DNA of 64,000 nucleotides from Dermacentor variabilis (GCF_050947875.1 NW_027460346.1:2918000-2981999), one strand, 5' to 3'. Shown: positions 11,449 to 22,439, counted from the stretch's first letter. The notes: a model not told the origin generated them from the letters alone. Made by a program: numbers and translations.

Positions 11449-11518
11449 ACGATGACGACGACGACGACGATGACGACGACGATGATGATGATGATGATGA
11501 TAGTAATAATAATAATAA
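11449..11518. repeat. (GAC/GAT)n to (AAT)n compound microsatellite
   Basis: Triplet repeat that changes from GACGAC through GATGAT to ATAATA. Confidence 0.9.
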
Positions 11519-12175
11519 CTCAATCTATCGGCGACGGCAGATTATGTCTCACTTCGAGCAAATAGTTTGCCTACCCCTATCCCTCAACAGCAATAGCTAG
11601 AAAAAAAAGGGAGTCCCAGAAGGTGGCCTTTCGAATTGGTCGTGAAAAAGGCTACGCTAATGGGAAAGCCCTAGCCGGGCTTCGTGCTTAGAAATGAAAG
11701 CGGGAGTCAGAAACGCCGAATGCTGCGGGCGCACAGATTAAGTTTGAACCGCTCCTATGGCTTCTTCGTCGAGCACTCAAAAGTTTTTTGCCCTTGACCC
11801 TGCGAAAATGGTGCTCGAAAGAGAATTTCCGGCCCGGATCTCATTACAGCGACGCCTCTATACCACTGAACTCTTGTCGTGGCATTCGGTGCGCTATTAT
11901 AACGAAGACTGGGCCGACAAGCCGTACATTTAGTTCAGTCTACTAGTTCCACCCGATCCCACTGCGTTCAGAGTGCCTCTGCAGCTGTGCTTTCAGGGCC
12001 ATAATATCAATAGTCCTCGCCGCTTTCCCACTGCTCTTGGGTTCAAGGCAACCCTAAACGGAATACTGGGGAGAATTCTCTCCACCTTGCGGGTTTCCGC
12101 AGAACTATTACGTCAAACTCTTGCCTTTACTTCGTGTTGTCGACAAATTCGACTTCGCTCTGCCATCTGCTATCC
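11519..12175. other. No recognisable gene
   Basis: No supported reading frame. The last 30 bases lead directly into a tRNA-like unit. Confidence 0.4.
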
Positions 12176-12247
12176 GCCTGGTTAGCTCAGATGGTAGTGG
12201 CTGCCCCGGAAAGGCGGTGGTCCCGGGTTCGAGTCCCGGACCAGGAC
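12176..12247 (+). mobile_element. tRNA-like SINE head with good cloverleaf
   Basis: A 72-base segment with CCTGGT/ACCAGG acceptor pairing, an A box (TTAGCTCAGATGGTAG), an anticodon stem CTGCC/GGCGG around the loop CCGGAAA, and a B box GGTTCGAGTCC. Loop position 33 is C, not the invariant T, and no CCA-type context or T-run terminator follows. It is therefore more likely the head of a tRNA-derived SINE than a functional tRNA. A decayed tRNA gene is the alternative. Confidence 0.6.
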
Positions 12248-13322
12248 GAAGTTTTCTTGAACTGTGAGGCTTTTCTTTCGAGGAACCCGTATGAGTTTCC
12301 TTTATAGCAAACGCTACGAATGGATCGATGTGTCATTTTCCATTTATTAATAAAATCTCGTGTGTGCCTTGCACCATGAAAACTAGCGCTTTGTTTTAAC
12401 AGCGGAGCTAAGTCGAACCTTCGCCATCTAGCGTCAGGTGTCACGCGGCTTCGGAGCTCACCGCGAGAGGGCGCGCCGAGGGTAGGCCGGAGCGCGAGGC
12501 CCCACCGGGATAGGAGCCGACCAATCAGAGGGCGCGCCGGAGTGGCGGGCGGAGGAGAGGCGTATAGGAGCAGATGTTTCGCCGGCGCGTGCACCCTTTC
12601 GCCCCAAGTATTCTTCTCGGCGTTAGCGGCAGCCGGAGATCGCACGAGAGCGGCTGCGCCGACGTCGAGCAAATCTCGAGCTTCGAAAGCGAGAAGCGCA
12701 AGCAAAACGCTAGCGGAGGGAAGCCGCTACCCCCGAGGATTGAGAATGGGAAGCGCAAACCAAGCGCTGGTGGTGGCAAGTCCAGCCCCCCTTTCAAGGC
12801 GAGGCAACCCAAGCCAAGCGCAAGCAGAGGCAAGCTAACTCCCAACTTCGAAAGTAGGAGGCCGGGCAGAGACGTCGACGCAGAGAGATTCCTCCCACGG
12901 GGGGTGCCGATGGACGGTTTGAGAGAGAACTTCTCGACCGCGAAGGCGGCCACAGCTGCAACGTGTGTTATAGACTGTGGTTTGATAACAATCTCATGCA
13001 ACTGAAGAGTGTTCTCAATCCGGAACGGAAGCTTGGATCTAGCAGAAGGACGACAATGAGACAAAAGACTTTCATGAAAATCGCGCTAAAGACGAGTTCA
13101 AACTTGAGGAAATGACCACCAGCTTCGCTGTTTTGACACCTTTCACTGCGTGGAACTGGATTTACTTTTTTAATATTTAATTGCATCACCCCCATATGTT
13201 GTTCTTTCGACAGTCAGTTCGCGTCCAAGTTCTGGTGCGATAGAGTTGTATTTCCTACGTCTCTCCTCTGTCTGTTCTTTTGTGTAACAGTAGAACACCC
13301 ACAATTACACTCGGTGTCACAG
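12248..13322. other. GC-rich region with an open frame containing an 18-residue tandem repeat
   Basis: A CCAATCAGAGGGCGCG stretch near 12519 and GGCGTATAGGAG near 12557 precede a plus-strand open frame at 12574-13005 (143 codons). Its middle holds three diverged 18-residue units based on KRKxxASGGKxxPPxxEN, encoded at about 12690-12860. An antisense frame is open over the same stretch, as expected for GC-rich repeated DNA. It could be an exon of a host gene or an unnamed repeat. I recognise no domain. Confidence 0.3.
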
Positions 13323-13497
13323 CTAACGTTAGCCAAGCTGTTAAACAACAACAAAGGAATATTTAGAAAACAAGGCACACCATACAATTATAAGAGAGGT
13401 TCAATCGTCATAGGTTTGACAAACGAACAACGCAGGCTTCGTCTTGCAGCGTGTTTTTGTAAACATCCTTTTGGTTCATCAGCTTGGCTAACGTTAG
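13323..13497. repeat. 175-bp segment with perfect 18-bp terminal inverted repeats
   Basis: CTAACGTTAGCCAAGCTG at 13323-13340 is the exact reverse complement of 13480-13497. Weaker complementarity continues inward (AAAGGAATATTTAG against GTAAACATCCTTTT). MITE-like size and form, without an ORF. Confidence 0.6.
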
Positions 13498-14924
13498 TTG
13501 GGAGACTCTGTAAATAAGCCGCAGAATGGTACGTCAGTCATGCATAGCGCATAAGTCCATCACCGTAATCTGTCGGTGATGAATTTATGGCGGTGATATC
13601 GCACTGTGCGGCGCAGTATATTCTTCTCTGCTGGAGCATCGCCTTCGTCTGGCACTCCTTAGGTCGGAGCTGAAATCCTTGAGGAACACTGCGCTTTTCT
13701 TTTCAGTGTGAGCTTCTCTTAAAGATTTCTTCAATTCCTGTGACGGACGTCGGTGGCGTCATCGGCCGACATCGAAAGGACTAGGAGAGTGAGCCCATAA
13801 CCGGCGGTCGCTGTAAAGCGGATCGCGGAGCACCTACAGGATTTTTCCACCAGGATGCGTGTTCCTGAATCTCACAGGAGATCTCGCGAGATTACGCTGT
13901 ACGACTTGAGTGGCATTGTATCAATGTTTACGCGCAGCGTCGTGCATAATACAACGGTTGTGCAAATGCGTGTTTCATAACGCCGTTTGGCGAGTTTCGC
14001 CATCGCGTTTCGTTGCAGGCGCTGGTGAACATCTGCCGGTCCATGTGCCCCTTAGAAAACACCTTGAATTTCACAAGAACCCAAGCACTACGACGTCTCC
14101 CGCGAGCTCGTTTCGTAAGGCATGAGCGCATCTGCTGGTTGCGTCACCATTTTCAAAGCAGGTCTTCACCGTTTACGCGCGTGTCTGTACGCGGAGCTTC
14201 GCTGAAGGGCAATTTACGCGTTTGCGTAAACGGTCGCCACTGCCAAAATCTTTCCGCAAACTCTTCAGGTGCCGGTCTATTGATCTCTGAGCAAATTTCT
14301 CTTGTAACCTAGAAGCCGCATGCGACGCCCACATTATTAAACCTCGCACTACCACTCAAAGCATTTTCGGTGATAAAAAGAAAGAAAGAAACAAACGTGT
14401 ATTTGTCTGGCAGGGTGTATTTGTCAGGTGCTTTCTTTTATCTGCGTTTCGTTCGTTGCTGGAACAACAATCACCCGAGAAAAAGCTTACTCGTAGCTCA
14501 ACGGGAGAAAACCGCACATGTTAAAGGGCCTACAGGACAGCTGCAGCTTCACAAAATCTGTCAACAAGCGCAAACAGTATCAAAAGGGTGTTCACACGTT
14601 GTATCATTCTCCGTTCAACATCTCACAGATGCCTACAACGGTGAGGATTGCATATGGCAAAAGCATGCTTTATTGCGCTCGCGACTTTGCATGCGAACAA
14701 GATGGTGTGGTAACGTCCATTGATATTACCTTCGTCTCTGTCTTATATCAAAATAAACGCATTTGTTCCAATCAGCCGTGAGCCATGGTAGGCGGATGTG
14801 GAACAGCCTTTTTTTTGCCTGATGGCATCACGAAACTTGTGAACTTAGGAGAGCAGGCATGTGGCTAAAACACCCTCGTATGCTACGATCAAGGGTGCCA
14901 CATTCTAGACTCTCGCTATGTATG
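13498..14924. other. No recognisable gene
   Basis: Several short frames on both strands (13910-14312, 14370-14781) without known motifs. There is a small stem at 13560-13580. Confidence 0.4.
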
Positions 14925-15165
14925 GGCGAGAAAGAAGGAAGGAAACCGTGGGGCTCGATTTTCGTTAATCGTGACCGTACAAAGTCCACTGACAATGAAC
15001 CCAAGGAAAGAATCGGGGAAATTAGCTGCGATTGAAATTGAAATGTAGGAAATAAGGAAGAAAGGGAACATCTAAGTTCCCACGACCTCCACCTTACGCG
15101 AACCTTGCGGAACTATAGGTGCGCGCTATTAAACCACTTGCACCACCATTTGTGCTACGGCGACT
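14925..15165 (-). mobile_element. Diverged tRNA-derived SINE, second family
   Basis: Shares with 49408-49760, in the same orientation, the blocks GGAAACCG.GG.GCTCGATTTTC, ACCCAAGGAAAGAA..GGGGAAATTA and a tRNA-like region near 15085-15160. Heavily mutated, so it is an old copy. Confidence 0.5.
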
Positions 15166-15224
15166 GCTATATATATATAAGGCAAAATTCTGTAGGTCCG
15201 GTGCATAGGTAGTTGAGCAAACTA

Positions 15225-15370
15225 ACGAAAATTGCATTTTAATGGTTTAACGTTTCAGCCGTGGCACGGCCTTCGTCAGAATAAAAACCTAAAAACCTAA
15301 AAAAGTATTTTATTCTGACGAAGGCCGTGCCACGGCCGAAACGTTAAACCATTAAAAATGCAATTTTCGT
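15225..15370. repeat. Near-perfect inverted repeat with hammerhead-like core, probably a Penelope-like element terminus
   Basis: The left arm 15225-15286 and right arm 15308-15370 are reverse complements except for one substitution and one A in a T/A run. The loop is 21 nt. Each arm contains CTGACGA, then the self-complementary GGCCGTGCCACGGCC (one arm has a G-to-A-equivalent change), then GAAAC. In the right arm these are 15315-15321, 15323-15337 and 15338-15342. CUGANGA + stem II + GAAA is the conserved core of hammerhead ribozymes, which are known in the terminal repeats of Penelope-like elements. Stems I and III and the cleavage triplet are not obvious. A degraded Penelope-like coding region lies 2.8 kb away. 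Confidence 0.75.
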
Positions 15371-15392
15371 AAGTGTGCGCCTTCACATCTTC

Positions 15393-15394
<2 letters not shown>

Positions 15395-15441
<47 letters not shown>
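15395..15441. repeat. (AT)n microsatellite
   Basis: About 23 AT units, immediately 3' of the hairpin. Confidence 0.95.
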
Positions 15442-15445
<4 letters not shown>

Positions 15446-15446
15446 G

Positions 15447-15570
15447 ACGAGAGAAAATGGGGTTAACCGAGGTGTCCGATTTTTATTAATCATATCTTAC
15501 GAAGTTACAATGACACCAAGGAAAACATAGGGAAATTGCTTGTACTTACTAATTCAAATAAAGTATGCTC
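15447..15570 (-). mobile_element. Partial SINE, second family (tail part)
   Basis: GGTTAACCGAGGTGTCCGAT, ACACCAAGGAAAACATAG and TGTACTTACTAATTCAA match the 49420-49520 part of the better copy. The tRNA-like head is missing. Confidence 0.65.
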
Positions 15571-16121
15571 ACGTTGCAGCTCGGTCTCCTTGTTATAGAA
15601 TTTGTCGAGGGATCAAATACATGAATAATAACTGCACTGCAATTTCCAAAGATCCTGCAAACGAATTCTCTAACGCTACGCACTGTCAGGACAAGTAAAA
15701 TATGTATTTTTTTAAAAATAAAATAGTGTAATCGTATGTCTCAAAAATTGTGCCCGAAATAACCTATATCAATGCTCCCAAGTATTCTGTCTATTTCATA
15801 AGTAAAGAAAATATCACACGAACTTTAGAACTACTATATCAGTTTGAAACCAGCAAAGCAACGCATGCTGCTGATATGAAAAATGTAAAGGCCATGAAAT
15901 GAACGAGTTGCGGACAAATATTTTAATGAAACTTTGTCATTCAAAGACATTGTTTACATATTTGTACATATGCAATGGCCAGGGAAAACCTCAATGATGC
16001 TGTCATTTGTTCCAATGTATTACGCAGGAGCAGCTGTCACCAGTCGTGTATCGTGAGTAATTGCACCGAAATTATAGTCGCAACCGAGAACACATATAAA
16101 AAGCAGGAGTTCCGCAAAATA
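15571..16121. other. No recognisable gene
   Basis: AT-rich, with no supported reading frame. Confidence 0.45.
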
Positions 16122-17431
16122 TACGAGGACGTACGAGTCAAACGAAAGTGAGCCAATGCGAATATGTGACAAACAGGATACTTTATTTAAAAGTAGTCGC
16201 CATGAGCATTTAGAGATTTTCCCCCTGACTAACGAGTCACGTGATTCCCGTCCCATAAAACTCCTTGGGTTGCTGTTTCAAAAATTCTGTAACTGACTCT
16301 TTCACGACATCGTGAAATCCGGTTCCCTTGAGCTGTTTCTTCAAATGCCCCAAAATGTGCAAGTCGCAAGGCGACAAGTCTTGGCTCTATGGAAGATGCT
16401 GCAGCGTTTCCCACTTGGACTTTGCCAGTTTTGTGTTAACCACATCGGCGACGTGGAGACAGGCATTGTCATGGAGCAAGATGACCCCACTCCTGAATTT
16501 TCCACGTCGTTTGTTTTTGATTGTGACGGTAGCGAATCCGGCGTTTCACAATATCGGAAATGATTGATAGTCTCTCCAGGTTTAGCAAATTCGGTCAATA
16601 GTGGCCCCTGACAATCGAAAAAAAAAAGCCAGCAACAATACCTTTCCGGTAGAAATGACTTCATTTGCCTTCTTTGGCGTTGGTGAATTAGAATATTACC
16701 ACTGTAAGCATTGCCATCGTGTTTAAGGCTCCTAATAGTGGCCCCATGATTCATCCCCGGTCACAATTGCAGACAAGAAGTCATCACTCTCATTGTGATA
16801 CCGGATCATATGAGTCAAGGCAGCGCCGAACCTCTCCGTCTTCTGGCGGTGGTTCAAAATCTTGGGCATCCCTCCCATTGCACACAAGAGCCGATAACCA
16901 AGATGTTCATGACTTATGGTGTGAACCGAACCGTGACTGATGTTCACACGCTCTGCCAGATCATCGATGCTTATCCTCCGTTTATGTCTAATGAGCTCAT
17001 CAACCTTTGCAATAGCGTTGGGCGTGATTGCACGGTGGCTTTGGCCCGGTCTTGGATCGTCTTTGCAACTCTCACGTCCTTCTTGAACCGTTTGCTCCAG
17101 CGCTTCACAGTGGCCAATGAAATGCGATGTTCAACGTACACGTAAGCCACACGGCGACTAATTTCTTTTTGGGAAACACTTTCAGCTGTCAGAAACCTCA
17201 CGGCACCACGCTGTTCAACTATTGGAGCATCCATTATGCCATGCAACCGTGTTCAACCCAGTGTATGAGAGCATTCAAGAACATTTATACTCACACCTGG
17301 GTGTGAGGATAAATATCCTCAGACCTGGGTGTGATAGATGTCTGTGTGCTTCGCGCATGCCTCGCAGATAATGAGCCGAACCATTATTACGCAGGGTGGG
17401 TTGGCTCAGTTTCATTTGACTCGCCCTCGTA
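16122..17431 (-). mobile_element. mariner-family DNA transposon, both termini present
   Basis: The left terminus 16124-16156 (CGAGGACGTACGAGTCAAAC, ending GAGCCAA) and right terminus 17401-17429 (TTGGCTCAGTTTCATTTGAC, ending CCTCG) are inverted repeats of about 29 bp. The left copy has a 4-bp internal insertion. TA dinucleotides flank both ends (16122-16123, 17430-17431), the expected mariner target duplication. The transposase is encoded on the minus strand and is broken by frameshifts and stops, so the copy is dead though nearly full length (about 1.3 kb). Confidence 0.9.
16187..17246 (-). pseudogene. mariner transposase (inactivated)
   Basis: A cut-and-paste transposase would act on the element's inverted termini. 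The N-terminal DNA-binding region is visible at 17246-16971 (SQKEISRRVAYVYVEHRISL, TVKRWSKRFKK). Next comes HGSVHTISHEHLGYRL near 16900, then the first catalytic block TGDESW near 16760, and GPLLTEFAKPGETIN near 16600. The second aspartate (LLHDNA) and third (SPCD) lie in another frame near 16480 and 16370. They are separated by 34 residues, the mariner D,D34D spacing. A TAG replaces the tyrosine codon of the usual PPYSPDL block at 16387-16389. A further stop precedes the LVSQ tail. At least two frame changes occur. Confidence 0.88.
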
Positions 17432-17639
17432 CATTAGAAATGCGAAGATACAACGGAATATGCAAATTCAAAGATACAGCTCGGTAAAGGGCAAAAAAGT
17501 GTCACTGGAAACAAAGTTCACTGCATGTGTACACAAAACCTCGCAACTAGATATTAACATATACGTATAAGTATCCAATAAATCTACGTATCTAAAAAAA
17601 AGTCACTGTATATATTGCGTCAAACAAGGCAAATAAACA
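17432..17639. other. No recognisable gene
   Basis: AT-rich flank between the mariner and a dispersed repeat. Confidence 0.4.
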
Positions 17640-17945
17640 AATAAACACGTTGGACAACTACAGATTCACAGATCACCGCACCCCCTCCCTCGCTCCCCCT
17701 GATGTATCGCGCGCGATAGCGGCGGTGGGCTTCCTCCCCGCTTTTCTCCCTTGCGCCCTCAAGACTGCGCCACCATCGTCAGCTCACCCATGCACCCCCA
17801 ACCCCCCGGTACGCTTTCACTCGCACATACAGCATGCGGCGTGCGGTCACGATGTTATCACCCTTAGACTGTACACGGAACATGAGTGTGACGGCGACGG
17901 CAGGAATGCGCCTGGAGTGTCTATATAATTGCTATCGCAATAATA
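17640..17945 (-). repeat. Dispersed GC-rich repeat family, copy B
   Basis: Read on the minus strand it begins ATTGCGATAGCAATTATA, then ACACTCCAGGCGCATTCCTG and GCCGTCGCCGTC. It continues with a region like GAGTGAAAGCGnAC and a polypurine GGGAGGAAG stretch. The same order occurs at 40656-40857/43916-44100 and 63695-63900. No ORF. Confidence 0.6.
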
Positions 17946-18141
17946 TAATAAGACTATCCGGCAACTGAAGCGTCCCGTGGCCCATTACTTTCCGCAAAAG
18001 AAGAAGTAACGAAATCGAACTTTCACCATGCGATAATTTGCGGCACCGCAACAATGTCTCTTTTTTTTTGGGGGGGGGGGGGGAAATTAACAGTTTGACG
18101 AAATCTCGTCTGGTCGGGAAGCAACGGCGTAATAGGAGTAA
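17946..18141. other. Short gap with a 14-base G run
   Basis: T9 followed by G14 at 18061-18083. No gene seen. Confidence 0.5.
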
Positions 18142-19242
18142 TCTCTTTCTGTAACCGCGGCAAATCTGGCTATGGTTTCCATGGAAAACCAGGCTTTGGC
18201 TTCCTTTTATCCTCCTCCGAAAGTTTTGTTCTGCTTCGTTAGCGATTGCTTTTGCATCACAAAGAACGACGTCCTCGCTGCCTTCGCGGATCGCCTAAAT
18301 AGCTTTGAGGAAGCCATAAATTACACCGTCAAAGAGGAGGATTTCGGACGGCTACCTTTTCTAGACGTGGTCGTAGAACGGGACAGACAGCGGTTGTCTT
18401 TCCAAGTCCACAGGAAGGACACGCACACAGGCCGGTATCTGCACTTCACTTCTGTAAACCCTGTGTGCCACAAGCGGTCCGTGGCTGTCTCATTAATACA
18501 GAGAGTCCAAAGCTTTTGTAGCAAGCCAGAAGATTTGGTTCCTGACTTGACCTGCATTTGACGTGAGCTCGGCACATGCAGCTACCCAAAACGCTGTATT
18601 GCTTCTTGGGGAAAAAAAAGAGCCGCGCACCCTAGAGAACCACGTGATGCCTCCGGCCAACGCCGTGGCGCCATCCCGTATGTTCCCGGCATCAGCGAAG
18701 CTTTGGCACGTGTGCTGCGTAAATATAACGTGCAAGTCGCCCATGTTCCCAGCCGCAAGTTACGCAACGAGCTTGTTAACGTCAAGGAAAAATTAAGTAA
18801 AGAAACCTTTCCCGGCGTTGTATATAAGATACCGTGCGCGGACTGCAATTAAGTTTATATTGGTGAAAGTGGCAATTTTGAGCGGCGCCTAAAGGAGCAC
18901 ATAGACGATGTGAAAAGGAAAACAGTCCCTTCCAGTAGACTCGCGGAACACGCAGAAGCCAAGCAACACGATTTTAACTGAAGCCAAGCTTCGGTCATCG
19001 CCCAAGGAACGAATTGGACGAAGCAACAGTATCTGGAATCCCTGGCTATCCAAACAACCCAACACACGCTTAATCGAAACGCTGGCAATCTCCTGCCAAC
19101 ATACGCAAGATGCCTGAAGCGATTATTGACGCGGATTGGAGCTGAAAGTTTTTTGCCTCTCAGCTCAGTGACCAAGGCATCCGTGTGGAAGCCGAACCGT
19201 TTAAGAATTTTTTGGACAACCCCATCTCGGTCGGCGTTCTGA
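18142..19242 (+). pseudogene. Penelope-like element pol: RT C-terminus plus GIY-YIG endonuclease
   Basis: One plus-strand frame holds the whole fragment, interrupted by three in-frame stops (TGA 18559, TAA 18850, TGA 18979). VTAANLAM (18151-18174) corresponds to RT motif B. FVSDCF (18235-18252) stands where the catalytic YVDD box should be, so one catalytic aspartate is lost. RLPFLDVVV and DTHTGRYLHF follow as the conserved Penelope motifs. VVYKIPCADC and VYIGESGNFERRLKEH (about 18817-18900) form the GIY-YIG nuclease core with a CxxC. The 5' part of RT is missing. This RT/GIY-YIG fusion is diagnostic of endonuclease-bearing Penelope-like elements. The hammerhead-like hairpin at 15225 may be a related terminus. 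Confidence 0.88.
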
Positions 19243-19644
19243 TTTTATTCCTATTATGCCAACGTGTTTCTTTCTTTTGTGGGACGGGGACACGGAAATA
19301 ATAACGCAAAGGAAGGCATGTTCATTACAATCGAATGGCTACTTTGGCCACCTAATGTGGCTACCGAAGGAATATAGAAAAAAAAACGGGAGACACTTGG
19401 TCGACAGAGAACCATACGCATACTGCTCGGCATCCTACACAGGCGAGACGAAAATTTCGATGACGCTTAAGCTTCGCCTTTAAGAGTGGAACGGGATAGC
19501 ATTCAAAGATACCTGACTGCTTCTCACGCTTCCCGGCAACTGCAGCGCATGTAACCGCAATGTTTACCGGGAAACGCTCGCGGCGAACGCTGTGCACGAA
19601 GGCGGGCTTTCTGGTAGAGAAAACGCTGCCTCTTGCATGGGCCG
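19243..19644. other. No recognisable gene
   Basis: Short frames only. Confidence 0.4.
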
Positions 19645-22044
19645 CGATGGATGGATGGATGTTATAAGTGTCCCCTTGGGAACGGGGCGGTGGGTTGCGC
19701 CACCAAGCTCTTGCTGTTATACTGCCTAATGTCCTACCTAAGTTAAGAAAGAAAAGAAAAGGAAAAAGGGGAAAAAACACCATGAAATCCCACAACCAAA
19801 TTTTCAGACCCCCTATTGCGAATTTTGCTTTTGTACGTCTCCATTTTTGTCGTTTCCCTACTTTTCTTCCACCAATCTTCCAATCGCCTCTTACTAATCT
19901 CTGTTGCGGACATGTTTACTTTTCCCCTTCTCTCATTGAACCCAAGAGCTTCAAGGAGGCGAATGGTGCCGAAATCGAACGCTGGGCAGATGTCTGCACA
20001 TTATAGTAAAACATGCTCCACAGTTTCCCTAGCTTTACTGCAGCAAGCACATGCTTCTTCTTCCTTCTTATATCACGCTTTATAGGTGCGTGTTCTAAGG
20101 CATCCCGATCTTGTTTCGAAAAGTAATGAGCTTCCCTTTGTCTTATCATAAATTGTTTATTTCCTGATTTCGTTTTTTCCTCTTAAGTAGTTACTCATGG
20201 CAGGATTTTTTTCCATTGCCGTCACTCATGAGATTATTTGAGCCTCTCTTACTTTCCGCTTGATGTTCTTTGTTGCTGTGTCGCCCACCCTACAGGCAGC
20301 ATACTTGCTGGTAAGCTTCCTAGTTCTTTTCCTCCTCTGTGAATAAATGTTTTCCCTCTACACATACCTCAACACTCTCCCAGCCCATTTACTTTCTTCC
20401 ATATTCCTCAGTCGTTCTTCATAATCAATTTTACTGTGAGCTTCCCTCACTTCAAAACTAGTCCAGCCCATATCACGCCGCACAGCTTCATTTGTAGTCT
20501 TCCCGTGAGCGCCCAATGCGAGGCGACCCACTGGCCTTTGATTCCCATCGAGTCCTGATTGTATCCCCTGATTTCAAGCAAACAACCGCATTTCCAAACG
20601 TAAGTCTTGCAACCATTACACCTTTTCACATACCCCGGAGCACCTCGTACCTATTGTATCCCCATAGCACTCTGGGCTTCATTATGGCTGCATTTCCCTT
20701 TCCCTTTACTGTTATTGTTTTTTCCTGTGTTTCCATACATCTATTGCCTTCGTTTATCCATATACCAAAGTATTTATATTCTATTACCCGAGGTATTTCC
20801 TGGCCCTGTGTCGCCACTCTCTGTTCACTGTTATCATTGAATACCATAACACTTGATTTTCTAACACTAAATTTCAACCTCAATTCTTGCCTTCCTGTCC
20901 ACAGATATAAATCAGACGTTGCAAATCACTTTGCTTGATAGCTAGCAACACAATGTCATCCGCATAAAATAAACCTGGAAGCTGCTGGTCTACTACTGTA
21001 CTCGCCTGTTTGTATGAGAGATTAAACCCGATATTGCTTCCTTCTAGTGCCCTCTCCATGTTCACCACGTACATCATAAACAACAACGGGGATAAAGGGG
21101 ACACCTGCCTCAGTCTCTTGTTGATATCAACTTTCTCTTCGCTCCTCATCTCTTCTTGTTGAACACAAATGGTATTTTCTAGGTAAATCTCTCTGAAAAG
21201 CTGTAGACAATCGTCACCTAAGCCTTCCCTTTCCAGAATATCCCACACAATGTTGCTGTCTACGTTGTCATATGCTCCTGTAATGTCTAAAAAGGCCACA
21301 TATAACGGTCTGACTTATACTGTTGATATTTCAATACACTGAGTAAGAACAAATCAGTTATCATCCAAGCGTCTACCTATTCTGAAGCCATTCTAAAGTT
21401 CTCCCAAAATGCCATTATTCTCTGTCCATGCTTGCAGCTTTAATTTGATTGCCTGCCTTGCTAGCCTGTATATTACCGATGTAATGGTCAACGGTCTATA
21501 CGAGTGAATTCTATCTTTCTCCCCCTTACCTCTATAAATTAAATTCATTCTACCTTGTCGCCAACTGTCTGGTATTCGTCTATCTTTTAAAGTTTTTTCC
21601 ACTGCTTTCACCAGAGCTTCCTTACTTTTTGGTCCTAGTTCATCATTCAGCCGAACGGGAACCTCGTCTAGCCATGTGGCTGTGCGCTTAGGAATTTTCT
21701 TTTCGGCTTTCTTCCAGTTGAAATATGTAAGCACCAGCTCCTTTTCCACCTGGGTCTCTTTCACGCTCTTTTCTTTCTTGAAGTACAACCTCGTCCTTAC
21801 CTTGGAAAGATTCGGCTGTTATTTTTCGGATGTAATTTATTGCCGCTTCCCCTTCCAGTTTGTTTCCATCTTCGTCTAGGATATGTTGTTGTATTGTTGT
21901 TGACTTCCTGCCTAATAGTTTTATGTCGTTCCAAAATATTCTAGGTGGGCATTGTTTTTCTCGCGTATTTCTGACTACCAACGTTCACTTTCACCTTTTT
22001 ATCTTTGCTTGCACCAGTATTTGAACCATATACTTTTTCTTGCG
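19645..22044 (-). mobile_element. LINE with (GATG)n 3' tail, copy 1
   Basis: Minus-strand non-LTR retrotransposon. The 3' end is a short (GATG)n tract (19645-19661), preceded in the element by a 3' UTR containing GGTGGGTTGCGCCACCAA. The 5' end is truncated upstream of the RT domain at about 22044, where similarity to copy 2 (28510-31780) stops. APE endonuclease sequence is absent. The clade is not assigned; it is neither the RTE nor the I-clade family seen elsewhere here. Confidence 0.82.
19916..21981 (-). pseudogene. Reverse transcriptase of LINE copy 1 (broken)
   Basis: The RT is split over several minus frames. 21981-21393 holds the N-terminal part (LLGRKSTTIQQHILDEDGNK, IPDSWRQGRMNLIYRGKGEK, HSYRPLTITSVIYRLA). 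21299-20880 holds the palm, with FLDITGAYDNVD (motif A), a PLSPLLFMMYVVNMERAL block and LFYADDIVLLA; the YADD codons are at 20954-20965. 20883-20626 carries the thumb, and 20149-19916 the basic C-terminus (HYFSKQDRDALEHA). A GCPLSP-type motif has become RQVSPLSP. Frameshifts separate these parts, although the catalytic YADD is intact. Confidence 0.82.
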
Positions 22045-22439
22045 ATGCGGCGGAGGCGAGCGCCATCAGGAAGTCTTTCAATAAAGCTGGCTCGCCGGTC
22101 TGTGGACTCTGAGATATTTACGCAGCGACGTGCGCAAATGGCGGACGCCGTCTCCGGTCTGTGGATTGTAGAAACCCTGGAAAAGGAATTTCATTGAGAG
22201 TTGGCCTAACAGAATTATGTTTTCTCGCATATTCAAATTGCATTTCGAGAGCTATCATGTCGGTAGGTTGTGTGTAAGTTGTAGTTTACGATTTTTCTAC
22301 GCATTTTAGCTTGAGAAATGCAATTAGTTCAGTGAATTTCTTGCGTCACATGAACGGCCTGGGTATGTGTGCTTCGAAATACCTCCGACGCCGATACTGG
22401 ACGCGCGACGCCGACGCCTACACCCTCCTGGCTACGCCG
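22045..22439. other. No recognisable gene
   Basis: Flank between two retroelement fragments. No motif recognised. Confidence 0.4.

Noticed and set aside
12176..12247. Functional tRNA gene
   Set aside because: Loop position 33 is not T, no terminator run follows and the downstream sequence looks like a SINE body.
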